Source of the DNA: Arthrobacter sp. MA-N2
GTDB lineage: Bacteria; Actinomycetota; Actinomycetes; Actinomycetales; Micrococcaceae
Assembly (NCBI RefSeq): GCF_000517125.1
Contig: NZ_KI912156.1
Span: 436,290-500,289, forward strand
Direction: 5' to 3'
Length of the DNA stretch: 64,000 nt
Notes under the pieces: model-generated
What the model saw: only the letters and a program-made list of their open reading frames with translations
Database searches by the model: none
Told to the model about the DNA's origin: nothing
Translations under genes and position numbers: made by a program
Shown here: positions 34,236 through 43,446 of the stretch, in pieces
Layout of the letters: every line of letters starts with the position of its first letter
How positions within the stretch are numbered: position 1 is the stretch's first letter

Positions 34236-34560
34236 TGGTTCACCTCCTTCAGTTGTTGAAAGAATTGCCGGAATTCGGGCACAACAATTAGATCCTCTGA
34301 ATTCAAAGAAACAGGGATGGAAAAAGGCGCGCGAATATCGGGAAATGCTGGGTGGATTAAGCGGAATGACCGCATCGAAATGCAAAAGTCCGGCAGATGT
34401 TCTCCAAGGGGCAGCCGTCCCCAACAAGAAGCTGGTTCCGAACTATGAGGAAACTGCGCACCACGTCAATGGCGTGTCACCGTTCAATGAAAGGCCAGTT
34501 CGCCTCTGACTAAACCGTGAACCGCCCCAGCATTCAGGCGCGGAAGTGCATCAGGGGAGC

Positions 34561-34641
34561 TCAGGCCGCAAAACGGCGTCGGGCAGCGAAGGCCGGGGTG
34601 CCAGCAACGGTCATCTTCCATCCGCTAGTCAAAGTAATCAT
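34561..34641 (-). CDS. Putative 26-residue peptide with strong ribosome binding site
   Basis: ATG at 34641 follows AAAGGAGGTTGGGAAA, a strong site with eight-base spacing. The product is MITLTSGWKMTVAGTPAFAA then RRRFAA. It is too short to recognise. The basic, Ala-rich C-terminus shares an AAR motif with the truncated ORF at 34074. Upstream (34680-34745) there are repeated TAATCC/GGATTA sequences that could be an operator. A leader peptide or a modified-peptide precursor are both possible; no modification enzyme is visible beside it. The rest of 34236-34560 holds no gene I can support. Confidence 0.4.
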   Translation of the reverse strand: MITLTSGWKMTVAGTPAFAARRRFAA

Positions 34642-34808
34642 TTTCCCAACCTCCTTTTCCGCTTTGGCGCCACCACAGCTGATTGACTGGGTAGCGCACG
34701 CCCTAATCCGGGTTAATCCCGGCGATTCGCTCTGGGATTAAAATAAAGTTACACCATGAATCGCAGTGTTGACCAGCCAACTACAAACAATTTACAAACT
34801 AATTCTTC

Positions 34809-35393
34809 TTACAGTCCCCAGCGAAGAATGACAGGTGTCCGCTTATCCCATCCCAAGGTGCAGACCTTGGCTGTTCCCAGGAGAAAGTGGCGTCCTTCCA
34901 CGGCGTCCAATTCAAGCCAGCGGGCGGTGAGGATCCGGGAGAAATGGCCGTGGGCCACAATCAGGACGTTGTCCATTCCGGACTCCAGGACACGGGCAAT
35001 GATCTTGTCCGCACGTGCTGCCACAGAGTCGAGCGTCTCGCCGTTGGGGACGCCGTCGGTCCAGATGAGGTAGTCCGGGTTGTCCTTGCGGATGAGGTCC
35101 GAGCTGATGCCTTCGTAGTCTCCGTAATTCCATTCCACAGCCAGCGGCTCATGAATGGCGTCGGGGAAACCCGCCAACTCCGCGGTACGCCGGGCTCGGC
35201 GCAGGGGCGATGTCAGCACCATGTCGAAGTCGATGCCTTCCAAGATCTTGCGAGCTTCCACGGACTGCTGCTCGCCCTCGACCGTCAGAGGAAGATCCGT
35301 CAAACCGGTGTATTGGCCGCTCTTAGACCATTCGGTCTCACCGTGACGCATGATCCAGAGCTGTGGCCGGGAGGGTCTGGGTACAAGGTTCAC
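34809..35393 (-). CDS. Histidine phosphatase family protein (phosphoglycerate mutase-like)
   Basis: 194 residues. The catalytic RHG motif is in LWIMRHGETEWSKSGQYTGLTD, with the second His in VLIVAHGHFSRILTARWL; Arg and Glu of the pocket are in SPLRRARRT and VEWNYGDYEG. It belongs to the broad acid phosphatase/phosphoglycerate mutase superfamily and its true substrate is not fixed by sequence. The GTG start directly follows the cca stop, so the two are one operon. Confidence 0.9.
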   Translation of the reverse strand: MNLVPRPSRPQLWIMRHGETEWSKSGQYTGLTDLPLTVEGEQQSVEARKILEGIDFDMVLTSPLRRARRTAELAGFPDAIHEPLAVEWNYGDYEGISSDLIRKDNPDYLIWTDGVPNGETLDSVAARADKIIARVLESGMDNVLIVAHGHFSRILTARWLELDAVEGRHFLLGTAKVCTLGWDKRTPVILRWGL

Positions 35394-36890
35394 TTAGGAC
35401 TCCTCTGGTTCGGCGGTGCCAGCGTGGGCATCGACGGCTGGTTCCGATGAAAGTTCGACGGCGGACTCGGGTTGCGCTGCCCACCACGCCAGAAGCCTGG
35501 ATTCGGCTTCCGCTTGAGACATGGGGCCGTTTTCCATGCGTTCTTCCAGTAAGTATTTGTAGGCGCGGCCAACCACGGGTCCGGGTTTGAGTCCCAGCAA
35601 AGCCATGATCTGCGCTCCATCCAAGTCAGGTCGGATGGCATTGAGCGATTCTTGCTCGGCCAGGACCTCAATCCTTTGCTCAAGGTCATCGTAGGCAAAG
35701 GAGAGCCGTTCTGCCTTGCGCTGGTTGCGGGTTGTGACGTCAGACCGCGTGAGACGGTGCAGACGTTCCAGCAAGGGACCGGCGTCTGCCACGTAGCGAC
35801 GCACGGCGGAATCGGTCCAACCCGCGTCTCCGTATCCGTAGAAGCGCATGTGCAGCTCCACAAGCCGCGCCACTGCCTTGATGGTGTCGTTGTCGAAGCG
35901 CAAGGCCTTCATGCGTCTTGCCGTCAGCTTGGAACCAACCATGTCGTGGTGGCGGAAGCTCACCGCGCCGCCCGGCTCGAAGCGACGCGTCGCCGGCTTC
36001 CCGACGTCGTGCATCAGGGCGGCGAAACGCAACACAAAGTCCGGACCCGGCACCGGGCCGTCCGGACCAGTCTCGAGCGAGGCAGCCTGCTCCAGGACCT
36101 GAAGGGAGTGTTGGTAGACATCCTTGTGGCGGTGGTGTTCATCGGATTCCAAGCGCAGTGCAGAAACCTCGGGCAGGACGAATTCGGCCAAGCCGGTGTC
36201 CACGAGGAGGTCGATACCCGCCCGCGGATGAGCACCGTTGATGAGCTTGACGAGCTCTTCGCGCACGCGTTCGGCGGAAATGATCTTGATCCGTTCGGCC
36301 ATCCCGGACATGGCAACGCGGACGTCGTCGTGCACGGAAACACCAAGCTGCGCCGCGAAGCGGGCGGCGCGCATCATCCGCAGGGGGTCATCGGAGAATG
36401 ACGCTTCGGGAGCCCCCGGGGTAGCCAGCACCGAGGCGTGGAGATCCCGTACGCCGCCGAACGGATCCACAAGCTCCAGGGAGGGCAGCCGCAGTGCCAT
36501 GGCGTTGATGGTGAAGTCGCGTCGGAGCAGGTCATCCAGCAACGACGAGCCGAAGGCAACCACCGGCTTGCGGGATTCGGCGTCGTAGGCTTCGGCGCGG
36601 TAGGTGGTGATTTCAATCTGGAAGCCGGACTTCTTCATCCCGATCGTTCCAAAGGCCCTGCCAATCTCCCAGAAATTGTCTGCCCACCTCTTGATGATGG
36701 AAAGGGTTTGCGCGGGGGTGGCGTTGGTGGTGAAATCCAGGTCCGGCGAAACCCGGCCCAAGAAGAGGTCCCGGACCGGACCGCCCACCAGCGACAGTTC
36801 GAATCCAGCGTCCACAAACCGCCGACCGAGGTCCAGGACCACTGGATCCATCTGGAAATTGACTGAAGAACTGTCCAATACTTGCGCCAT
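35394..36890 (-). CDS. cca: CCA tRNA nucleotidyltransferase
   Basis: 498 residues. The N-terminal nucleotidyltransferase motif is FELSLVGGPVRDLFLGRVSPDLDFTT (catalytic Asp pair DLD), followed by RRDFTINAMAL and the DDPLRMMRAARFAAQLG motif that selects CTP and ATP. A C-terminal HD domain (FAALMHDVGKPATRRF) is typical of the actinobacterial and gamma-proteobacterial forms and can add phosphohydrolase activity. It adds or repairs CCA at tRNA 3' ends. AAGGAAC precedes the ATG. It is divergent from the NUDIX gene, the usual actinobacterial arrangement next to murJ. Confidence 0.95.
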   Translation of the reverse strand: MAQVLDSSSVNFQMDPVVLDLGRRFVDAGFELSLVGGPVRDLFLGRVSPDLDFTTNATPAQTLSIIKRWADNFWEIGRAFGTIGMKKSGFQIEITTYRAEAYDAESRKPVVAFGSSLLDDLLRRDFTINAMALRLPSLELVDPFGGVRDLHASVLATPGAPEASFSDDPLRMMRAARFAAQLGVSVHDDVRVAMSGMAERIKIISAERVREELVKLINGAHPRAGIDLLVDTGLAEFVLPEVSALRLESDEHHRHKDVYQHSLQVLEQAASLETGPDGPVPGPDFVLRFAALMHDVGKPATRRFEPGGAVSFRHHDMVGSKLTARRMKALRFDNDTIKAVARLVELHMRFYGYGDAGWTDSAVRRYVADAGPLLERLHRLTRSDVTTRNQRKAERLSFAYDDLEQRIEVLAEQESLNAIRPDLDGAQIMALLGLKPGPVVGRAYKYLLEERMENGPMSQAEAESRLLAWWAAQPESAVELSSEPAVDAHAGTAEPEES

Positions 36891-37068
36891 AGTTCCTTAA
36901 GCTTGTCAGATTTCACCGGCCCATCACACCGGCTCCTCCTCATGACAGGAGGACACAGCGCGAACGCGTGGCAACAACACCGGGATCACGGCCGAACGCC
37001 ATCCGCACGTCACCGGGCGTCCATGTCCCGGTCATCACCAACGGGCAAGAGTCGTTAGAGTGGACTTC

Positions 37069-37617
37069 ATGGCCAACCCGATCCCGAGTGCTCCTGGCAG
37101 GAGGACGAACGCACCATTGCCGTCGGCAATTGGTGCCCACGTCGCGCCCGCTCCGCACCCGGCTCAGGCCTCCCTTCCCACGGTAGAGGAGGTCTCTGCT
37201 GGCGGCGTCGTCGTAGACACCTCCGACGGCGAACTGAGGGTTGCGATCATCGCCCGCCTTAACAGGGGTGGCCGCCTTGAGTGGTGCCTGCCGAAGGGGC
37301 ATCCCGAGGGCAAGGAAAACAACGAGGAAGCTGCCGTCCGCGAGATCGCAGAAGAGACCGGAATCGAAGGCAGTGTCCTGGCTCCGCTAGGCAGCATCGA
37401 CTATTGGTTCACCGTGAGCGGGCATCGCGTCCACAAAACCGTGCACCATTTCCTGCTGCGGGCCACGGGCGGGGAACTGACCATCGAGAACGATCCCGAC
37501 CAAGAGGCCATCGACGCCGCTTGGGTTCCCCTGCGGGAACTGGCCCGCAGACTGTCCTTCCCCAATGAGCGGCGGATCGCCGATCTTGCCCGGGATGTAC
37601 TGCCCGAACACCTTTAA
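37069..37617 (+). CDS. NUDIX hydrolase
   Basis: 182 residues. The NUDIX box is visible: GHPEGKENNEEAAVREIAEETGIEGSV (GX5EX7REUXEEXGU). A Pro/Ala-rich N-tail of about 40 residues precedes it. Such enzymes split nucleoside diphosphates linked to another group; in this neighbourhood the substrate may be a damaged nucleotide, but this is inference. ATG at 37069 is preferred; a GTG at 37060 is possible. TTAGAGT just ahead may be a -10, giving a very short leader. It heads the rightward series to murJ. Confidence 0.92.
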   Translation: MANPIPSAPGRRTNAPLPSAIGAHVAPAPHPAQASLPTVEEVSAGGVVVDTSDGELRVAIIARLNRGGRLEWCLPKGHPEGKENNEEAAVREIAEETGIEGSVLAPLGSIDYWFTVSGHRVHKTVHHFLLRATGGELTIENDPDQEAIDAAWVPLRELARRLSFPNERRIADLARDVLPEHL

Positions 37618-37671
37618 TACGGTCTTTGATAAAGTCTTGACGCAACAGGCAGCCCGGCTCGTGGGACGATA

Positions 37672-39741
37672 ATGACAATGTCTGCCGCCAAAACAACCCA
37701 GTCAACCCAGTCCGGTGAAACCCGTTCCAGCGCCGTCATGGCAGCCGGGACGCTCGTTTCGCGGTTCCTCGGCTTCGCCAAAACCTGGATGCTTGGTGCC
37801 GCACTGGGCCTGGGATCGACGGTCAACGACACATTCATCAATGCCAACAACCTGCCGAACCTGATTTTCCTTCTGGTGGCCGGTGGCGTTTTCAACGCCG
37901 TGTTGGTCCCGCAGATTATCAAAGCCAGCAAGGGTCCGGACCGCGGCGCGGATTACATCAGCCGGCTTCTGACCCTGGCCGTGCTGGTTCTCTTGAGCCT
38001 GACGGCGCTGGTCACGCTGGCCGCGCCGATGGTTATCGACCTCACTACCCAGGGCTACTCTCCCCAGCAGAAATCGCTGGCCGTAGCCTTCGCGTTCTAT
38101 TGCCTGCCGCAGATCTTCTTCTACGGTTTGTATGCATTGCTGACCCAGGTCCTCAACGCCAACGGCGCCTTTGGTCCCGCGATGTGGGCGCCGATCCTGA
38201 ACAACGTGGTGGCCATCGCCGGACTGGGCATGTTCATCTGGATCCTCGGTGCCAACAACACCAACCCACACACCTTGGACAATTGGGGGCCTTTCCAGAC
38301 CTTCCTGATCGCGGGCTTCTCCACCGTCGGCGTGCTCGCGCAGACCGCCATACTCCTCGTTCCGGTGATCCGCCTGCGGCTCGGGCTCCGGCCCCGCTTC
38401 GGCTGGCGGGGAGTGGGACTGGGCCAGGCAGCGAAACTGAGCATCTGGACGCTCCTGACCGCCGCCGTCGGGCAACTCGCTTTCCTGTACGTCATGAGGA
38501 TCGCCACGATTCCCGGCTCTGAGCGCCTTCGACTTGAGCACGCGCAAGATCCGGCCGCCGCCACCCTTCCCGGCAACGCGGTCCTGGAAGTCGCCAGCCA
38601 GCTCTATCTGCTACCGCACTCGATCATTGCGTTGTCGCTCGCCACCGTGCTGTTCAACCGCATGGCCCACGCCTCCCAGGCCGGCAACAAAGCCGAACTG
38701 CGGGAAGCCCTTTCGCACGGACTGCGGACTATGGCCGTCGCGACCGTTTTCGGGGCTTTGGCCCTCTTTGCCCTCGCTGGTCCGCTGGGCATGTTCTTCT
38801 CCGGCGGGAAGCCCCAGGACGGGGTCATGCTCGCCCAGACCCTGACGATCCTCGCGCTGAGCACCCCGTTCATGAGCGCCAACTTCATGATGTCCCGCGT
38901 TTTCTACGCCAATGAGGATGCCCGTACCCCGTTCTACATCCAGCTCATGCTGGCCGTGCTCAACGTAGTTGGCGCATTCATCATCCAGTTCCTGCCGGTG
39001 GGCCAGATCATCTTCGCGATTGCCGTGTTGTACACGCTCGGCAACATTCTCTCCGTGGTCATCAGTGTCTGGTTCCTGCGACGGCTCCTTGGCCATGTGG
39101 ACGGGCCTCGCATTGCGAACTCCTACATCCGCATGGGCTACGCGGCGCTCGGCTCAGCAATCGCCGGCGCTTTGGCTTTGTGGCTCCTGGGCAGCTACCA
39201 AGCCGACGGCTTCGCCTGGAGCAGCAGGCCCGCCGCCCTGGTGACGGTTGTCGTCGTCGGGCCCGTCATGCTGCTCGCGTACTTGCTGCTGCTGCGAGTC
39301 TTCCACGTCAGCGAGCTGCGCGATTTGCTCCGGCCGTTGCTCGGCCGGTTGGGCCGTAGCGGCCCCGCTTCGACTCCGGCCCCGTCCACACGCGGGAAGC
39401 AGCCCCCGACGCCGGTCCGCGCCACGGTATCCGACGATACCGGTCTCATTCCGCGCATCTCGGGCGAGTTCGACGCAGCGTCGTTCCGGGCCGGTCCCGC
39501 CTTGGAAACCATCCCGGCGAAAGACGGAACGTGGGATGACGCAGCTGGCGGTCAAGAGGGAAAGGACAAGGTGGATGCCTGGTCCGACGTCGAGAAGTCC
39601 TACCTGCCGGATGAGGACCTCCCCGGCACCGCTCAGGGAGGCGTAGGCCGCCCTGGCATCCCGCTGCCTGGCCGCCGCACTTACCAGGGGACGCTGGGAA
39701 ACAACCCCTATTTCCGCGGTGGATCTCACCGTAAAAGGTGA
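37672..39741 (+). CDS. murJ: Lipid II flippase MurJ (MviN)
   Basis: 689 residues. The first about 520 hold fourteen helices of the MOP-family flippase that moves lipid II outward for peptidoglycan synthesis; the N-terminus GTLVSRFLGFAKTWMLGAALG and SRVFYANEDARTPFYIQL are typical. A cytosolic tail of about 135 residues is rich in Pro, Gly and acidic residues. In mycobacteria the MurJ tail carries a pseudokinase that binds the FhaA regulator; here the tail is short and a separate pseudokinase-like gene follows at 142 bp. This suggests the same regulation with split parts. Confidence 0.95.
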   Translation: MTMSAAKTTQSTQSGETRSSAVMAAGTLVSRFLGFAKTWMLGAALGLGSTVNDTFINANNLPNLIFLLVAGGVFNAVLVPQIIKASKGPDRGADYISRLLTLAVLVLLSLTALVTLAAPMVIDLTTQGYSPQQKSLAVAFAFYCLPQIFFYGLYALLTQVLNANGAFGPAMWAPILNNVVAIAGLGMFIWILGANNTNPHTLDNWGPFQTFLIAGFSTVGVLAQTAILLVPVIRLRLGLRPRFGWRGVGLGQAAKLSIWTLLTAAVGQLAFLYVMRIATIPGSERLRLEHAQDPAAATLPGNAVLEVASQLYLLPHSIIALSLATVLFNRMAHASQAGNKAELREALSHGLRTMAVATVFGALALFALAGPLGMFFSGGKPQDGVMLAQTLTILALSTPFMSANFMMSRVFYANEDARTPFYIQLMLAVLNVVGAFIIQFLPVGQIIFAIAVLYTLGNILSVVISVWFLRRLLGHVDGPRIANSYIRMGYAALGSAIAGALALWLLGSYQADGFAWSSRPAALVTVVVVGPVMLLAYLLLLRVFHVSELRDLLRPLLGRLGRSGPASTPAPSTRGKQPPTPVRATVSDDTGLIPRISGEFDAASFRAGPALETIPAKDGTWDDAAGGQEGKDKVDAWSDVEKSYLPDEDLPGTAQGGVGRPGIPLPGRRTYQGTLGNNPYFRGGSHRKR

Positions 39742-39883
39742 CGTTTCAGCGCAAACCGGGGGCCCGAACGGCCCAATCCGCTAGGATCAGAAACTAATAC
39801 AGGTAGTTGCAGACCACGGGTCACCCGGCTGGCCGGATCACGTATTCAGGACCCGCAGCTTCCGGACAGTCTAGGAGGAACCC

Positions 39884-41521
39884 GTGTCCCACCCGATCGA
39901 TGTCGGATCAGTGCTTGGCGGCCGCTACAAAGTCACAGCCACCGTGTTGACTTCGCACGACCAAGATCTGGTGCTCGACGGCGTGGACCAGGTCCTCAAC
40001 AGGCCTGTCAGTATCCTGGTAGCCGGCCCGGGGAACGCTGAGCAAGTTGCCAAGAGCGCCCGCGAGGTAGCCACCGGCGAACGGCCCGGGCACGTCCAGA
40101 TCCTGGATCTAGGCGTCAGCGACAGCACCACGTACCTCATCACCAACCACAGCAGCGCTCCTGATCTGCTGGACCTTGTGGTGGCAACCAACCCGCCGTA
40201 CGTCGAGCCGTTCTTTACGGACACGCTTGGCAGCGAGATTTTCGGCCAGGCGCGGTCCCACGAGCCAGAGACCTACGACGGACTCTACGACGACGACGAG
40301 CACGACGCCGAGTACATCAGCTACGACGAGGTCGAACCGAACCCTGCCGGTGAACCGCGGGAAGCTACTGCTCCTGCCCAAGACCCGCGCCGCCCGGTGG
40401 TTCCCCCGAGGCCAGCCGACCGGCCGACGTCGGCTCCCGGGATTATCGGTTCCCGCATCGCCGCCGCTGCTGCCGGCGCAGGGGCGGCAGCAGCCGCGGC
40501 CGCAGCCGCCGTGAAGGGTGCCGGCAAGTCAAGCTCCGACGACGGCCAGCGAACGTCTCCTGCATCGTCGGCCTCGGATGCTGCCAGGTCCGCCGAGCCA
40601 AGCCAGACGGCCCCCCAGCAAATCCAGCAGGAGCCCACAATGCGGGCGGTTCCCGCCTCCAATGCGCCAGCGCCGACCTCCGCGACCCCCGCCCAGGACG
40701 CCAAAGTCTCTCTCTGGGCAGATGACGACTACGGTTACATCAAGGACGACGCCGCCTCCCGCGGTGCGGCCGCCGCCGCAGCGGGCGGGTACACACGAGG
40801 CGCGTCGAGCTTCCCGGCGACGGCCCGCGAGCAGGCCGAGCCTCTCGAGGAGGACGAATACTACGACGATGAGCCCGTGCGTGAGCCGCGATCCTTCCGA
40901 TGGCTTGTAGGCGGCGTTCTAGCCGCTGTCCTGATCGTCGGATTGATCCTTGCCGTCACTAACCTCGGCAACCTCATCCCCGGCGGCGCCCCGGCGGCCA
41001 AGCAGTCCGCCGCAGCGCCTCAAACAGGAAACGGACAGCCAAGCAGCAGTTCCACAGCCCCTGTGGTCGCCGCGCCGCCGGTCATTGATGGAGTCACCCG
41101 TATTGGCGATTTCGACTTCGCCGCGACCTACGACAAAGACTTGGTCAAGGCATATGACGGCAATGCCGCAAGCTACTGGTCAGATATGGAGTTTGCCACT
41201 GCGGACTGGGGTGGCCTCGCGCCGGACGGAGTTTCTTTGCTCGTCAAGCTGCAGGCTCCAGCCCAAGTCAAGTCCGTCATCTTGAGTCAATTGGGGGCTT
41301 CCGGCGGAAACATCAGCGTGTACACCAACGATCGTCCGGCCATGGACGGCGCCAAACTGGTAGGCACCAACAGTTTCACCTCTCCTGAACTCGCCATGCC
41401 TCTCAGCACCCCTGTGACCGCCCAGTACGTGATCATCTCGATCAAGTCGCTGCCGAAGCTCACGGCGCCCAAGACACGCTACGGCTACGGCCTACGCCTT
41501 GCGGAGATCAAGGTCCAGTAG
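39884..41521 (+). CDS. Membrane protein with degenerate kinase-like N-domain and discoidin-like C-domain
   Basis: 545 residues. The N-terminal about 110 (VLGGRYKVTATVLTSHDQDLVLDGVDQVLNRPVSILVAG) resemble the N-lobe of Ser/Thr kinases, but the ATP-binding Lys position reads SILV and no catalytic loop follows. A long Ala/Pro-rich region with acidic patches leads to one membrane helix (WLVGGVLAAVLIVGLILAVTN). The external C-terminal part (about 395-545) resembles an F5/8-type (discoidin) sugar-binding domain: DFAATYDKDLVKAYDGNAASYWSD... GLRLAEIKVQ. With murJ just upstream it probably takes the place of the mycobacterial MurJ pseudokinase domain. AGGAGG lies ahead of the GTG start. Confidence 0.82.
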   Translation: MSHPIDVGSVLGGRYKVTATVLTSHDQDLVLDGVDQVLNRPVSILVAGPGNAEQVAKSAREVATGERPGHVQILDLGVSDSTTYLITNHSSAPDLLDLVVATNPPYVEPFFTDTLGSEIFGQARSHEPETYDGLYDDDEHDAEYISYDEVEPNPAGEPREATAPAQDPRRPVVPPRPADRPTSAPGIIGSRIAAAAAGAGAAAAAAAAAVKGAGKSSSDDGQRTSPASSASDAARSAEPSQTAPQQIQQEPTMRAVPASNAPAPTSATPAQDAKVSLWADDDYGYIKDDAASRGAAAAAAGGYTRGASSFPATAREQAEPLEEDEYYDDEPVREPRSFRWLVGGVLAAVLIVGLILAVTNLGNLIPGGAPAAKQSAAAPQTGNGQPSSSSTAPVVAAPPVIDGVTRIGDFDFAATYDKDLVKAYDGNAASYWSDMEFATADWGGLAPDGVSLLVKLQAPAQVKSVILSQLGASGGNISVYTNDRPAMDGAKLVGTNSFTSPELAMPLSTPVTAQYVIISIKSLPKLTAPKTRYGYGLRLAEIKVQ

Positions 41522-41647
41522 GCCTGGTCCAGTAAGCCCTGTCCAGTAGCCCAGCGTCCGTCGGCCGATGGCGTCCGGGCCCTTCCCGGCTCCATGCCGG
41601 CAGACGGTACCCTGATGTTGGTGGATATTAGGGTCCCCGGAAACGCC

Positions 41648-41673
41648 GGAATATTAGACGCCGCGATGGGGTT
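41648..41673 (+). promoter_or_regulatory. SigR-like promoter of trxBA
   Basis: GGAAT at 41648-41652 and GTT at 41671-41673 are 18 bp apart, the SigR/SigH consensus for disulfide-stress promoters. It lies 60 bp ahead of the trxB start. In Streptomyces trxBA is a well-known SigR target, so the match is expected biology. Confidence 0.65.
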
Positions 41674-41733
41674 GTGCCATGTGGCCCGCCGCGATAATCC
41701 GGTGCATCGACTAAGGAAGAGGTTCACCCAACA

Positions 41734-42690
41734 GTGAGCAACGCAGAAAACACCGCGTCACAAGTGCGTGATGTCATCATCGTAGGCTCAGGGCCTGCGG
41801 GTTACACGGCAGCCGTCTACACCGCGCGCGCCAACATGAACCCGCTGCTCATCGCCGGTTCCGTGACAGCCGGTGGGGAACTGATGAACACAACGGACGT
41901 CGAAAACTACCCGGGCTTCCCCGAAGGCGTCATGGGACCCGATCTCATGGAGAGTTTCGAAAAGCAAGCGGCACGTTTTGGGACAGAGATCCAGTTTGAG
42001 GATGTCACCGAACTGGATCTCGACGGCGACATCAAGTCGGTGACTATCGGCACAGGGGAGACCTTCAAGGCACGGGCAATCATCTTGTCGACCGGCTCTG
42101 CTTACCGAGAACTCGGGCTTGCGAACGAAAAGCGCCTTTCTGGCCACGGAGTGAGCTGGTGTGCAACCTGTGACGGTTTCTTTTTCAAGGATCAGGACAT
42201 CGCCGTGATCGGTGGCGGCGACTCGGCCATGGAGGAAGCAATCTTCCTCACCAAGTTCGCCAGGTCCGTTACCGTGGTGCACCGCCGCGATGTTCTCAAG
42301 GCTTCCAAAATCATGGCTGACCGTGCGCAGGCCCACGAAAAGATTAAGTTCGTGTGGAATTCCGCCGTCGAGGACGTCATCGGAGGCGATAAGGTCACTG
42401 GCCTGAAGTTGAAGAACCTTGTCGACGGTACCGAGTCCGAGCTCGCTGTCACTGGGGTCTTCGTGGCCATTGGCAACGATCCGCGGACAGAGCTGGTGAA
42501 GGGCAAACTGGAGCTAGCTCCTGAAGGTACCATCGCCGTCGAGGGCCGCAGCTCGAAGACGAGCATCAAGGGCGTCTTCGCCGCGGGGGACGTGGTTGAC
42601 CCGACCTACCGCCAGGCCATCACAGCGGCCGGCTCGGGTTGTGTCGCCGCCTTGGACGTCGAGCACTATCTTGCAGACCTGCACGCCTAA
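41734..42690 (+). CDS. trxB: Thioredoxin reductase
   Basis: 318 residues. FAD loop VIIVGSGPAGYTAAVYTARA, the redox-active CxxC in SWCATCDGFFF, the NADPH loop IAVIGGGDSAMEEA and the C-terminal FAD motif GVFAAGDVVDPTYRQAITAAG are all present. It reduces thioredoxin with NADPH. The GTG start has AGGAAG ahead. trxA follows at 36 bp in the same operon. Confidence 0.97.
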   Translation: MSNAENTASQVRDVIIVGSGPAGYTAAVYTARANMNPLLIAGSVTAGGELMNTTDVENYPGFPEGVMGPDLMESFEKQAARFGTEIQFEDVTELDLDGDIKSVTIGTGETFKARAIILSTGSAYRELGLANEKRLSGHGVSWCATCDGFFFKDQDIAVIGGGDSAMEEAIFLTKFARSVTVVHRRDVLKASKIMADRAQAHEKIKFVWNSAVEDVIGGDKVTGLKLKNLVDGTESELAVTGVFVAIGNDPRTELVKGKLELAPEGTIAVEGRSSKTSIKGVFAAGDVVDPTYRQAITAAGSGCVAALDVEHYLADLHA

Positions 42691-42726
42691 TCGGCACAGC
42701 AGCCATCCATTCGAAGGGAAAGAATT

Positions 42727-43053
42727 ATGAGCAACGCTAAAGACGTTACCGACGCTAGTTTCAGCACCGACGTGCTTGCCGCTAAAAAGCCTGTCATCGT
42801 GGATTTCTGGGCAGAATGGTGCGGACCGTGCCGTAAGTTGGGTCCGATTCTGGACGAAATCTCGGTTGAGTACGGTGACAAAGTTGACGTAGTCAAGCTG
42901 AATGTCGACGACAACCCCGCTATCGCGGCGGAATATGGAATCACCTCCATCCCGGCCGTTTACCTCTTCAGCGGGGGAGAAGTGAAGAGCACGGTTATCG
43001 GTGCCAAGCCGAAGCAGTTCTTCGAAAAGGAATTTGAGTCCGTCCTGTCCTAA
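42727..43053 (+). CDS. trxA: Thioredoxin
   Basis: 108 residues with the active site FWAEWCGPCRKLGP, the cis-Pro loop GITSIPAVYLF and the usual length. It carries reducing power from TrxB to ribonucleotide reductase and other targets. AAGGGAAAG precedes the ATG. A strong hairpin terminator lies 46 bp after its stop. Confidence 0.97.
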   Translation: MSNAKDVTDASFSTDVLAAKKPVIVDFWAEWCGPCRKLGPILDEISVEYGDKVDVVKLNVDDNPAIAAEYGITSIPAVYLFSGGEVKSTVIGAKPKQFFEKEFESVLS

Positions 43054-43098
43054 GGCATTGCACTAGGAATCTCAGGCGTTCTTTCGCTTGTGAGTCAG

Positions 43099-43140
43099 CC
43101 GGTGGTTTTCGCTTTTGAGCGACAATCACCGGCTTTTTCA
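43099..43140 (+). terminator. Rho-independent terminator after trxBA
   Basis: AGCCGGTG...CACCGGCT forms a stem around a 24-base inner part that itself pairs weakly (TCGCTTTTGAGCGA), followed by TTTTT at the right end. Confidence 0.85.
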
Positions 43141-43339
43141 TGCCCAGAGGCTCTTATCGATTGCAAAGAGGGCCCGCAGTTTGTCTCTGAACCTGATTTC
43201 AGTTCGAAGAGCTGCGCCAATTTTGTTATGGCCTTGGACGAAGCCGGACATACTGCACACTAGAGCCAGTTAGCCAATCTCTGGCGCTTCTCTCGCTGTA
43301 GTGTGCTCAATAGTCAGTGGTTCAGAATGGGCAGAGGAC

Positions 43340-43355
43340 CGTTTCACGTGAAACA
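43340..43355. promoter_or_regulatory. parS site 1
   Basis: CGTTTCACGTGAAACA matches the 16-bp ParB site TGTTTCACGTGAAACA at 15 of 16 positions. Confidence 0.92.
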
Positions 43356-43430
43356 TGGTGTCGGGCATTTCGGGGGAGAAGTTATACCAGTGGTCTAAGT
43401 CGTCTAGTGCCTGGTCCTTCGGGCACGGAC

Positions 43431-43446
43431 TGTTTCACGTGAAACA
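43431..43446. promoter_or_regulatory. parS site 2
   Basis: TGTTTCACGTGAAACA is a perfect match to the consensus, 75 bp right of site 1. Confidence 0.95.

Noticed and set aside
34165..34509. A 114-codon rightward frame opposite the tiny ORFs
   Set aside because: There is no ribosome site and the opposite strand has much stronger start signals.
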